The notes under the pieces are model-generated. The model was given only the letters and a program-made list of their open reading frames with translations. It made no database searches and was not told where the DNA came from. Both the position numbers and the translations under genes were made by a program. Shown one piece after another: positions 1-7,291 of a stretch of DNA of 50,912 nucleotides. This DNA is from Bacillus massilioanorexius (GTDB lineage Bacteria; Bacillota; Bacilli; Bacillales; DSM-1321): the NCBI RefSeq assembly GCF_902374955.1, contig NZ_CABKRX010000092.1, forward strand, positions 1-50,912, read 5' to 3'. Numbering within the stretch: position 1 is the first letter of the stretch; the number at the start of each line of letters is the position of its first letter.

Positions 1-128
1 GCTATATTTGTTATTTAATTCCAATTTGTAAATAAGTTATTATAACTATTAAATAACCTTAATCATACAAAATAGTAAAATTGCAACATATAAAATTATA
101 AAAAATTATAAAAATTCTGTCAATTATA

Positions 129-157
129 TTTACAATCTTGCTAAAATGTAATTTAAT
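129..157 (+). promoter_or_regulatory. Candidate sigma-A promoter for the liv operon
   Basis: A TTTACA box at 129-134 and a TTTAAT box at 152-157 are separated by 17 bp, upstream of the livJ leader. Both boxes deviate from consensus and the region is very AT-rich, so this is only a plausible promoter. Confidence 0.3.
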
Positions 158-172
158 AGAGTGTGTATTTTA

Positions 173-187
173 AATTTTCTAAAAAAT
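173..187 (+). promoter_or_regulatory. CodY-like operator in the livJ leader
   Basis: The 15 bases at 173-187 match 13 of 15 positions of the CodY box (AATTTTCWGAAAATT). The box lies between the candidate promoter and the ribosome binding site of a branched-chain amino-acid transporter. CodY senses isoleucine, leucine and valine and represses such transporters in Bacillus, so the placement makes biological sense. Binding is inferred; in AT-rich DNA a 13/15 match can also arise by chance. Confidence 0.45.
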
Positions 188-198
188 CAGGGGGAAAA

Positions 199-1353
199 AT
201 GATGAAGTTCGTTAAAAAGTCATTTCTTTTAATCGCTGTACTTATGCTAGTTGTTTTGGCAGCATGTGGTAACAAAAGTACAGATACTAAAGGAGAAAGC
301 GGACAAGAAGGCGGAAAGATTTCTGCGAAGATTGGGGTCATTTCATATTTAACAGGTCCAGGAGCTGCCTATGGGGAAGCAATTACGAATGGACTTAAAC
401 TAGCTGAAAAGGATATTGAAAAAGAAGGCAAAGTGAACTTTGATCTTGTAGTAGAAGATTCAGCTGGGAAACAAGAACAAGCATTGTCAGCTGCTCAAAA
501 AATTATGGCAGACGATGATTTACTTGCAATTATAGGACCTACTTTAAGTACAGAATTTAACGTGGTAGCACCTGAAGCTGATATGAATGGTATCACAATT
601 ATGGGTACTTCAACTACTGCTGAAGGTATTCCACAAATCGGGGAATATGTATTTAGAAATTCACTTCCAGAAGCTTTAGCAATTCCAGCTGCATTATCTA
701 AAGCAGTAGAAAAGAATGATGCTAAAACAGTTGCATTATTATATGGAAATGATGATGTATTTACTAAGTCAGGTTTCGACACTATGAAAAAAGAAGCAGA
801 AAAAATGGGACTCAAAATTTTAACAGAAGAAACGTTCCAAAAAGGACAATCAGATTATAATGCTCAATTAACGAAAATAAAAGGTTTAAACCCTGATATT
901 ATTTTATGTTCAGCATTATATAACGAAGGTGCTGTAATTCTTGACCAAGCAAGAAAAATGGGAATTACTACTCCATTTGTAGGCGGTAATGGATTTAACT
1001 CACCACAAATTATTGAAATTGCTGGTAAATCTGCGGATGGTTTAATCGTTGCTACTCCTTGGTTCGGTGAAAAGGATGACGAAAAAGTAAAAGCATTTAA
1101 TGAAGCGTACAAAGCTGAATACAACAAACTACCAGACCAATTTGCTGCACAAGCATATGACGCACTTCATTTATATGCGGAAGCATTGGTGAATGCTGGT
1201 GAAACAGATCGTGATGCATTTAGAGATGCATTAGCTGAAATTAGAGATTATGACGGTATTCTTGGAAAGTTCTCATTTGATGAAGAAGGCGATGTAGATA
1301 TGGAGCCTACTGTTATCACAATTAAAGACGGAAAATTCCAATTGTTAGAATAG
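199..1353 (+). CDS. livJ: Branched-chain amino-acid ABC transporter, substrate-binding lipoprotein (LivJ-like)
   Basis: This is the extracellular solute-binding protein of a HAAT-family importer, which captures leucine/isoleucine/valine or related amino acids and delivers them to the LivHM permease. The 384-residue product starts with a lipoprotein signal: a charged MMKFVKK segment, a hydrophobic stretch and lipobox LAAC with Cys23 as the lipidated residue. The body has the two-lobe periplasmic-binding fold pattern (IGVISYLTGPGAAYGE, IIGPTLST, FVGGNGFNSP). A GGGGG ribosome site ends at 194. ATG 199 was chosen, but ATG 202 has better spacing. A GTG at 163 in the same frame lacks a ribosome site and would spoil the signal peptide. 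It is first gene of the livJHMGF cluster. The exact amino-acid specificity cannot be read from sequence. Confidence 0.9.
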   Translation: MMKFVKKSFLLIAVLMLVVLAACGNKSTDTKGESGQEGGKISAKIGVISYLTGPGAAYGEAITNGLKLAEKDIEKEGKVNFDLVVEDSAGKQEQALSAAQKIMADDDLLAIIGPTLSTEFNVVAPEADMNGITIMGTSTTAEGIPQIGEYVFRNSLPEALAIPAALSKAVEKNDAKTVALLYGNDDVFTKSGFDTMKKEAEKMGLKILTEETFQKGQSDYNAQLTKIKGLNPDIILCSALYNEGAVILDQARKMGITTPFVGGNGFNSPQIIEIAGKSADGLIVATPWFGEKDDEKVKAFNEAYKAEYNKLPDQFAAQAYDALHLYAEALVNAGETDRDAFRDALAEIRDYDGILGKFSFDEEGDVDMEPTVITIKDGKFQLLE

Positions 1354-1363
1354 ACTGATTCAT

Positions 1364-1560
1364 GCTTAGTGTTGGTATACAGTATGGTACAGCTTCATTC
1401 AATACTGTAAGTAGTCTGAATTTTTAGAGCGATGACTATTCACCAATACTAAGCTGTCTTTCTTTTCATTATTCTGGTGTTTACGGGTAGTTTATTTCTC
1501 ATTTACTTCCCGTATTCTTTTTATTTTTTCGTGAAGAATAAACTGCCCGTAAATACGGGA
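1364..1560 (+). other. Strongly folded intergenic RNA between livJ and livH
   Basis: The 235-nt gap between livJ and livH holds several nested inverted repeats. Arms 1364-1376 and 1442-1454 pair over 13 bp with one G-U. Inside them 1378-1385 pairs perfectly with 1402-1409. A second element pairs 1480-1496 with 1537-1553 over 17 bp with one G-U. An alternative 9-bp pairing (1508-1516 with 1552-1560) would compete with it. None of the stems is followed immediately by a clean U-run, so this is not an ordinary terminator. A processing or stability element that raises binding protein over permease is a reasonable inference; a regulated attenuator is possible. Confidence 0.5.
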
Positions 1561-1588
1561 TAAATTTGATGTTAAAGGATGATATGCA

Positions 1589-2473
1589 TTGCTATTAGAG
1601 CAGTTAATTAACGGTATAACTTTAGGGAGTATATATGCAATAGTTGCATTAGGTTTTACTCTGGTATTTGGTGTGCTAGGTATTATTAACATGGCACACG
1701 GTGAAATTTTTATGATTGGTGCCTTTACAGGTGTAATCGTTACAAGTAAATTAGGCTGGCCATTATGGTTAGCATTTCTTATTGCCATTGGTATAACTAG
1801 TATTTTAGGTTATTTACTAGAAAGGTTGGCTTTACGACCATTACGCGGTAAGCAAGGTGTATCTCATCTAGCGCCGTTAATAAGTACAATTGGGGTATCG
1901 ATTTTACTTGAAAATTTATCTCATCATTTATTTGGAGCAGGAAATCATCCTTTTAGAACTCCTTTTGCAGAGATGAGTTTTCAAATTGGCTCGATCACAG
2001 TGTATTTTGTGCAAATCATCATATTTGTTATCTCTGTAGCATTGATGATGGCACTTTCGTATTGGTTATCTAAAACAAAAGCTGGAAAAGCATTACGTGC
2101 TACTGCTGAAAATCTTGAAACAGCAAGTATTCTAGGTGTTGATACAAAAAGAATCATTATTTTAACAGTTGTAATCGCATCAGCAATGGGTGGAATTGCA
2201 GGTATTCTAGTAGGGATGACTTTTAACTCTGTTAATCCGCAAATGGGATTATCTATCGGTTTAAAAGGCTTAGCCATTATTATTCTTGGCGGAATGGGAA
2301 ATGTAAAAGGTGCCATGGCAGGTGGATTAATACTTGGATTGTCTGAAACTATGCTAGTAGCTTATGGAGATTCTGGTTATCGTGACGCCATCGCATTTAT
2401 TATGATTATCGTTATCCTTCTATTAAGGCCACAAGGAATCTTTGGCTCAAAAACAGCATCGGAGGGAAGGTGA
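1589..2473 (+). CDS. livH: Branched-chain amino-acid ABC transporter permease LivH
   Basis: One of the two membrane subunits forming the channel of the HAAT importer. The 294-residue protein is almost entirely hydrophobic, with about eight membrane segments. It has the LivH family pattern near the N-terminus (GITLGSIYAIVALGFTLVFG and NMAHGE) and the conserved GLKGLAIIILGGMGNVKGA loop that contacts the ATPases, at about residues 225-245. Start is TTG 1589, preceded by AAAGGATG at 1574-1581; no in-frame ATG has a comparable site. It ends 4 nt before livM, so the two permeases are translated together. Length is normal for the family. Confidence 0.9.
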   Translation: MLLEQLINGITLGSIYAIVALGFTLVFGVLGIINMAHGEIFMIGAFTGVIVTSKLGWPLWLAFLIAIGITSILGYLLERLALRPLRGKQGVSHLAPLISTIGVSILLENLSHHLFGAGNHPFRTPFAEMSFQIGSITVYFVQIIIFVISVALMMALSYWLSKTKAGKALRATAENLETASILGVDTKRIIILTVVIASAMGGIAGILVGMTFNSVNPQMGLSIGLKGLAIIILGGMGNVKGAMAGGLILGLSETMLVAYGDSGYRDAIAFIMIIVILLLRPQGIFGSKTASEGR

Positions 2474-2477
2474 TCAC

Positions 2478-3458
2478 ATGTTGGCGCAATTAATAGATCC
2501 ATATCAACTACAAATCGCATCATTTATTTTAATCAATATCATTTTAGCTATAAGCGTCTATGTTACTCTATCATCTGGTCAGCTATCTCTAGGCAGTGCT
2601 GGATTTATGGGAATTGGAGCATATACATCGGCTATTTTAACTATTAATTATGAAGTACCTCTAGTAGTAGGAATAATAGCAGGTGCTCTTGTTGCTGGTA
2701 TTATAGGTATACTTGTTGGGATTCCATCACTTAGACTGTCTGGTGTGCACTTAGCGATAGCTACCCTAGGGTTTGGTGAGGTAATTCGTGTTATTTTTGT
2801 AAACTGGGAGTCACTTACTAAGGGAGCTATTGGTATTGCAAATATACCGAAAATTGGACGAGAAGTTTTAACACTTACTAGAGATTGGGGTTTCGACCCA
2901 AGCGTTTTAGGTTTACGAAACAATCAATTTGTTTTTTTAATGGTATTTCTATTACTTTTAATTATTGTTATTTTACTCGTTTGGTTTTTTGTAAGGCAAA
3001 AAAAATCACGTGTTGGAAGAGCCTTTGCCGCTATACAAATGGATGAAAAGGCAGCTGAAGCAATGGGTATCAACGTTACTTATTACAAAGTTCTATCCTT
3101 TACACAAGGTGCGATTTTAGCTGGTTTTGCCGGAGCACTTTTTGCGCACGTAATGGGATATATCTCTCCATCTGATTTCGCTTATCATCGCGCAGTGGAA
3201 ATATTGATTTTCTCTGTATTTGGTGGCAGTGAAGTAATTGGTGGTTCTATTTTTGGTGCAACATTCTTAACGATCATGCCTGAAGCCTTACGTTTTATAG
3301 CAGAGTATCGTTACATGATTTACGGTGTAATTTTAATTATCATGATGGCAGTTCGACCTCAAGGTCTTATTGATACGAATGTCGTACAATGGTTTAAAAA
3401 TAAATTAGGTTCAAAAAGGAGGAGCGTAAATGGTTCTAAAAATCAAAAACATCTCTAA
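2478..3458 (+). CDS. livM: Branched-chain amino-acid ABC transporter permease LivM
   Basis: Second channel subunit of the importer, 326 residues with about eight to ten membrane segments. Family signatures include LSLGSAGFMGIGAYTSAIL near the N-terminus and the cytoplasmic EILIFSVFGGSEVIGGSIFGA coupling loop in the C-terminal third. ATG 2478 is preceded by an extended AAGGTGATC ribosome site (2467-2475) that overlaps the livH stop. The same frame is open further upstream inside livH, but without a ribosome site. The 3' end overlaps livG by 29 nt, a strong sign of operon translation. Confidence 0.9.
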   Translation: MLAQLIDPYQLQIASFILINIILAISVYVTLSSGQLSLGSAGFMGIGAYTSAILTINYEVPLVVGIIAGALVAGIIGILVGIPSLRLSGVHLAIATLGFGEVIRVIFVNWESLTKGAIGIANIPKIGREVLTLTRDWGFDPSVLGLRNNQFVFLMVFLLLLIIVILLVWFFVRQKKSRVGRAFAAIQMDEKAAEAMGINVTYYKVLSFTQGAILAGFAGALFAHVMGYISPSDFAYHRAVEILIFSVFGGSEVIGGSIFGATFLTIMPEALRFIAEYRYMIYGVILIIMMAVRPQGLIDTNVVQWFKNKLGSKRRSVNGSKNQKHL

Positions 3459-4203
3459 ACAATTTGGAGGCATTTCCGCTTTAACTGATGTATCATTTAC
3501 TATCAATGAAGGTGAAATATTTGGTTTAATTGGACCAAATGGAGCTGGAAAAACAACAATGTTTAATATCATTACAAACATGTTTCCTCCAACAACGGGT
3601 GAAATTACATTTGGCGAAAGATCTATAACTGGATCGAAACCTTTTAAGATAACTGAAAAAGGGATATGTCGAACTTTCCAAAATATAAAACTATTTCCAC
3701 AAATGACAGTCATGGATAATGTCATGGTTGGTGGGCATTGTCGTACTAAATCTGGGGTTTTTAGCAGTGTTTTTAGAACGAGAAAACAGCGTAAAGAAGA
3801 AGTTGAAATGAAAGAAAAAGCATTGGAACTATTAGCCCTTGTAGGATTAGCAAACCAAGAAGAGACCATTGCAGAAAATTTATCTTATGGTCAGCAAAGA
3901 CGACTCGAAATCGCAAGAGCGTTAGCAAGTAACCCTAAACTGTTGTTATTAGATGAACCAGCAGCAGGTATGAATGAAAAAGAAACGGATAGCTTGTTTG
4001 ATTTAATAAAAACTGTTCAACAAAGAGGAGTAACCGTACTTATAATTGAACATGATATGCCTTTGGTCATGAAGTTATGTGATCGTATCGCTGTTCTTAA
4101 TTTCGGAAAAAAACTTGCAGAAGGAACACCTGAGGAAATTCAAAACAACCAAGCTGTTATTGAAGCCTACCTCGGTTCAGAGGAGGAAGATAATATTGCT
4201 TAA
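3430..4203 (+). CDS. livG: Branched-chain amino-acid ABC transporter ATPase LivG
   Basis: First of the two cytoplasmic ATPases that power LivHM. The 257-residue protein shows Walker A GPNGAGKTT (residues 35-43), the ABC signature LSYGQQ (151-156), Walker B LLLLDEP (171-177) and the H-loop in IIEHDM. The C-terminal GTPEEIQNNQAVIEAYLG tail is typical of the LivG/LivF branch of ATPases. A clean AGGAGG at 3417-3422 precedes ATG 3430. It overlaps both neighbours: the end of livM upstream and, by 8 nt, livF downstream. Confidence 0.92.
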   Translation: MVLKIKNISKQFGGISALTDVSFTINEGEIFGLIGPNGAGKTTMFNIITNMFPPTTGEITFGERSITGSKPFKITEKGICRTFQNIKLFPQMTVMDNVMVGGHCRTKSGVFSSVFRTRKQRKEEVEMKEKALELLALVGLANQEETIAENLSYGQQRRLEIARALASNPKLLLLDEPAAGMNEKETDSLFDLIKTVQQRGVTVLIIEHDMPLVMKLCDRIAVLNFGKKLAEGTPEEIQNNQAVIEAYLGSEEEDNIA

Positions 4204-4906
4204 AGTATCTGGTATTGAAACTTATTACGGAAACATTCAAGCTTTAAAAGGGATAAGTTTGGATGTTGAACAAGGAAAAATCGTTACTTTACTAGGAGCT
4301 AATGGGGCTGGTAAAACGACAACAATGAAATCAATTGCAGGTTTGTTAACTCCTAAAAATGGCAGCATTGAATTTTTAGGGGGAAAAATAACAGGTTTAC
4401 GACCTGATCAACTATTAAGAAAAGGTATCGCTTTAGTTCCTGAAGGAAGAGCGATACTTTCAGGTATGACGGTGTTAGAAAATCTTGAGATGGGTGCCTA
4501 TCATAGAAAAGATAAAGAGATTGCACAAGATATCGAAAATGTAATGAAAAGATTTCCGATATTAAAAGAAAGAGAAACTCAACTAGCAGGGACATTATCG
4601 GGTGGACAACAACAAATGCTAGCGATAGCACGTGCGTTATTATCAAAGCCAAAATTATTGTTGTTAGATGAGCCTTCAATGGGATTAGCACCGTTAATTG
4701 TTGCAGATATTTTCAAAATTATTACAGAAATTAAAGAAGCAGGAACGACAGTATTATTGGTTGAACAAAATGCCAAACAAGCTTTAAAAATCGCTGATTA
4801 TGGTTATGTGATGGAAACAGGCAAAATCATCATGTCAGGAAAAGCAAAAGATTTAATTGAAGATCCAAAAATTGTAGAAGCATATCTTGGAAGAAAATCA
4901 AGTTAA
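4196..4906 (+). CDS. livF: Branched-chain amino-acid ABC transporter ATPase LivF
   Basis: Second ATPase of the importer, 236 residues, pairing with LivG under the LivHM channel. Walker A is GANGAGKTT (residues 34-42), the signature is LSGGQQQ, Walker B is LLLLDEPS, followed by SMGLAPLIV typical of LivF. The start is TTG 4196, 6 nt after an AGGAGGAAG site inside the end of livG; earlier in-frame codons have no ribosome site and read through livG in the wrong frame. It is the last gene of the operon and is followed at once by a strong terminator. Confidence 0.9.
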   Translation: MLKVSGIETYYGNIQALKGISLDVEQGKIVTLLGANGAGKTTTMKSIAGLLTPKNGSIEFLGGKITGLRPDQLLRKGIALVPEGRAILSGMTVLENLEMGAYHRKDKEIAQDIENVMKRFPILKERETQLAGTLSGGQQQMLAIARALLSKPKLLLLDEPSMGLAPLIVADIFKIITEIKEAGTTVLLVEQNAKQALKIADYGYVMETGKIIMSGKAKDLIEDPKIVEAYLGRKSS

Positions 4907-4914
4907 GTAAATGT

Positions 4915-4946
4915 GAGACCCCAATCGATTTGGGGTCTCTTTTTAT
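4915..4946 (+). terminator. Rho-independent terminator of the liv operon
   Basis: A perfect hairpin with arms GAGACCCCAA (4915-4924) and TTGGGGTCTC (4930-4939) is followed by a T-rich tail, 8 nt after the livF stop codon. Confidence 0.9.
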
Positions 4947-5032
4947 AAACACAGGTACAATAGGGTAATTGGATTTTATACGAACCGATAGATCGAACTT
5001 AAAATGAAATATATCATCTGATATACAATAAT

Positions 5033-5049
5033 TATATTATGTAAACTAG
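5033..5049 (+). other. Exact copy of one dif half-site
   Basis: TATATTATGTAAACTAG is identical to 17 nt at 43564-43580, which form the right half of the dif site and its edge. The left (TTCC-containing) half is absent here, so this is not a full dif. It lies in the 344-nt gap 4947-5290 between the liv terminator and the helicase gene, in which I see no gene or clear promoter. It could be a decayed dif, a scar of a Xer-integrating element or chance. Confidence 0.4.
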
Positions 5050-5290
5050 TACATGTTACATTAAATGATAACTAAGAGACTACGAAGTCTGTAATAGAAA
5101 AAATCAAGCAAGACTGTTTTCTAAAAGCTTTTTGTTATTAAAAAAGTTCGTGTATAAGTAGATAGCACAGCTTTCTTTGTACAAAATTGTGATTGTTTTT
5201 ATTAATGAAAACTTGATATTTTAGGTATAAAGCTGCAATATTAGTTAAGAGACAATTTAATTGTAACAAAAAAGGAAGTAGGGATTATAT

Positions 5291-6622
5291 TTGCCTGATT
5301 TCATATCATTAGGACTTTCCGATGATTTAGTAGAAAAATTAGTAGAAAACCAAATAAAAGAACCAACAAAAATTCAAATTGAAGTCATTCCAACTCTATT
5401 AGATGGACAAGATCTAATTGGCCAAGCTCAAACAGGAACGGGAAAAACATTAGCTTTTCTATTACCGATTCTCGATAAAATCCAACAAAATAAAAATGGA
5501 ATTCAAGCGCTAATAGTAACACCAACTCGAGAATTAGCCCTTCAAATAACTAATGAAATAGAAAAAGTAGCACTAGAAAAAGACAACTTACATGTACTGC
5601 CGATATATGGCGGACAAGATGTTGAAAAGCAAATAAAGAGACTAAATAAGAATATTCATATTGTCGTTGCTACACCAGGTAGATTATTGGATCACATAAG
5701 AAGAGAAACGATTGATTTATCGACAGTCTCCTTTTTAGTATTAGATGAAGCAGATCAAATGTTACAAATTGGATTTTTAAAAGAGGTAGAAAAAATTATT
5801 AGTCATACTTCTTTAGCAAGACAAACTATGTTATTCTCAGCTACTATGACGAAAGATGTTCAAAGTTTGGCTAAAAAACATATGAATCATCCTAAATTCA
5901 TTTCTGTGGAGAGTTTTCAAGGAACAGCAGACACCATTAAACAGTTGGCTATTTATACGAGTGACCGTGCAAAACAACCAACCCTATTATCTTTATTGGA
6001 GGAGCATCGTCCATTTTTAGCAGTCGTTTTTTGCCGAACTAAACGAAGAGTAACCAAATTAACTGGGGTCCTTAAGAGCAATGGAATAGTATGTGATGAA
6101 TTACATAGTGATTTATCACAAGCTAAACGTGAAAGAATTATGAAGCTATTTCGCAGTGCAAAACTCCAAATTCTAGTTGCTACTGATGTTGCAGCAAGAG
6201 GTCTAGATGTTGAAGGTGTAACGCATGTTTATAATTATGATATGCCAGAAGATACAGAAAGCTACATTCATAGGATTGGTCGAACTGGCCGTGCTGGATC
6301 AGAAGGATTAGCAGTCACATTTTACAATAGTGATGATCTCGGTATGCTAAATGGTATTGAGCGTGAATTAAAGATTAATCTTGAAAAACAAAAATCTGAA
6401 TTTGTTAAAGAAGAAGTAGATATTCATCATGCTTCACCATCTATAAAGAAAAAACGAAATCAAGATTCATATTCAAAAAAGCGCCCCAAAAAAACTGTTT
6501 CAGCACGTAAGGAAGAATCTAAAAAAAGAGATACTAAACCATTGATGGCTTTTGGAAATTCATACAGTCCATCAAATAAACTAAAAAAGAAACAAACAAA
6601 TACAAAAAACAAAAATAAATAA
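5291..6622 (+). CDS. DEAD-box ATP-dependent RNA helicase
   Basis: An RNA-unwinding enzyme of the CshA/CshB/YfmL class, used in cold adaptation, ribosome assembly and mRNA decay. The 443-residue protein has all core motifs: Q-motif region (TKIQIEVIP), motif I AQTGTGKT (46-53), Ia PTRELA (78-83), TPGR (Ib), II DEAD (152-155), III SAT (183-185), ARGLDV (V) and HRIGRTGRAG (VI). A basic, Lys/Ser-rich tail of about 60 residues follows the helicase core and probably binds RNA. Start is TTG 5291 with GGAAGTAGGGAT upstream. It is a single-gene unit with its own terminator. Which of the Bacillus paralogues it corresponds to is not certain; the length is nearest CshB. Confidence 0.9.
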   Translation: MPDFISLGLSDDLVEKLVENQIKEPTKIQIEVIPTLLDGQDLIGQAQTGTGKTLAFLLPILDKIQQNKNGIQALIVTPTRELALQITNEIEKVALEKDNLHVLPIYGGQDVEKQIKRLNKNIHIVVATPGRLLDHIRRETIDLSTVSFLVLDEADQMLQIGFLKEVEKIISHTSLARQTMLFSATMTKDVQSLAKKHMNHPKFISVESFQGTADTIKQLAIYTSDRAKQPTLLSLLEEHRPFLAVVFCRTKRRVTKLTGVLKSNGIVCDELHSDLSQAKRERIMKLFRSAKLQILVATDVAARGLDVEGVTHVYNYDMPEDTESYIHRIGRTGRAGSEGLAVTFYNSDDLGMLNGIERELKINLEKQKSEFVKEEVDIHHASPSIKKKRNQDSYSKKRPKKTVSARKEESKKRDTKPLMAFGNSYSPSNKLKKKQTNTKNKNK

Positions 6623-6630
6623 TTGTCTAA

Positions 6631-6666
6631 AAAGCCGTCGATATGAAAACGACGGCTTTTTTATAA
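6631..6666 (+). terminator. Terminator after the helicase gene
   Basis: Arms AAAGCCGTCG (6631-6640) and CGACGGCTTT (6650-6659) form a perfect stem followed by a T-run. Confidence 0.9.
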
Positions 6667-6690
6667 TAGAAAAGACTATTATTTACAAAT

Positions 6691-6719
6691 ATTCTAAATA
6701 AACTATGTTCCAAATCTTC
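6691..6719 (+). promoter_or_regulatory. Ter-like replication fork arrest site upstream of rtp
   Basis: The core CTATGTTCCAAAT (6703-6715), preceded by CTAA nine nt earlier and followed by N-TTC, fits the B. subtilis Ter consensus as I remember it (ACTAA, five variable bases, CTATGTACYAAAT, N, TTC); I count about 20 of 24 specified positions. In B. subtilis such sites lie in the rtp promoter region, bind two RTP dimers, arrest forks from one side only and autoregulate rtp. If polarity is conserved, the high-affinity half is on the right, so leftward-moving forks would be stopped. The left-half word ATTCTAAATAAA recurs at 6757-6768 without the core. Confidence 0.7.
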
Positions 6720-6835
6720 TATAGATGTTAAAATATAGTTAGTAAGAAAAAACATAATTCTAAATAAAAAATTGCAATAAAATACAAAAATATAAAAAAA
6801 TCAGTTTATAATTATTTAAAGAAGGGATGATTAAA

Positions 6836-7219
6836 ATGAGTGACCAACAGAGTCGAGGTTTTTTATTAAAACAGAGATCGTTCTTAAAGTTGTATCTTTT
6901 AGATATTATTGAAAAACAAAAAGGTTACGGTTCACAGATACTTGATGAATTAAGAACGGAATTTAAACCATTTGGTTATTCACCAACCCATTCTGAATTG
7001 TACAAAACACTTCATGAATTATATAAAGATGGAAGTGTTAGGAGAGAGAAAAAGATAAAGGGAGAGGCAGGAGTCGATTTTCAAGAAATTGTGATTTATC
7101 ATTTAACAGAAAGTGGAAAGAAAGAAGCAGATTTATATCGAAAACAAATGAAAGTTGAGCTTGATCGCTGTGTGGGCTTATTGAATAAAGCGATACGTGA
7201 TCATTATGGTCCATTATAA
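6836..7219 (+). CDS. rtp: Replication terminator protein RTP
   Basis: A winged-helix DNA-binding protein of 127 residues, the expected size (B. subtilis RTP is 122). It is similar to RTP along its whole length: FLLKQRSFLKLYLLDI, LRTEFKPFGYSPTHSELYKTLHEL and KQMKVELDRC in the C-terminal dimerisation helix. The PadR/MarR-like fold explains why it might otherwise be labelled a PadR regulator. As a dimer it would bind Ter sites and block the replicative helicase. ATG 6836 is 9 nt after an AAGGG site; ATG 6827 lies inside that site and is unlikely. The Ter-like site about 120-145 bp upstream supports the call and suggests autoregulation. Confidence 0.85.
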   Translation: MSDQQSRGFLLKQRSFLKLYLLDIIEKQKGYGSQILDELRTEFKPFGYSPTHSELYKTLHELYKDGSVRREKKIKGEAGVDFQEIVIYHLTESGKKEADLYRKQMKVELDRCVGLLNKAIRDHYGPL

Positions 7220-7291
7220 AACGATGAAAGATAACAAGCTTATAATTTTCTTTTAAAATAATTGATTAGTATACATAGAGGAGGAATAAAT

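Noticed and set aside
163..198. GTG start at 163 extending LivJ by 12 residues
   Set aside because: No ribosome binding site precedes it, and it would put a charged stretch before the lipoprotein signal. GGGGG directly upstream of ATG 199/202 decides the start.
4079..4195. Upstream extension of LivF into livG
   Set aside because: This part is only the livG sequence in another frame; the ribosome site at 4181-4189 points to TTG 4196.
5033..5049. A second functional dif site
   Set aside because: The XerC half is missing, so it cannot serve as a normal dif; it is kept only as a half-site observation.
6836..7219. PadR-family regulator as the annotation for rtp
   Set aside because: The fold is shared, but the full-length resemblance to RTP and the Ter-like site upstream favour RTP.
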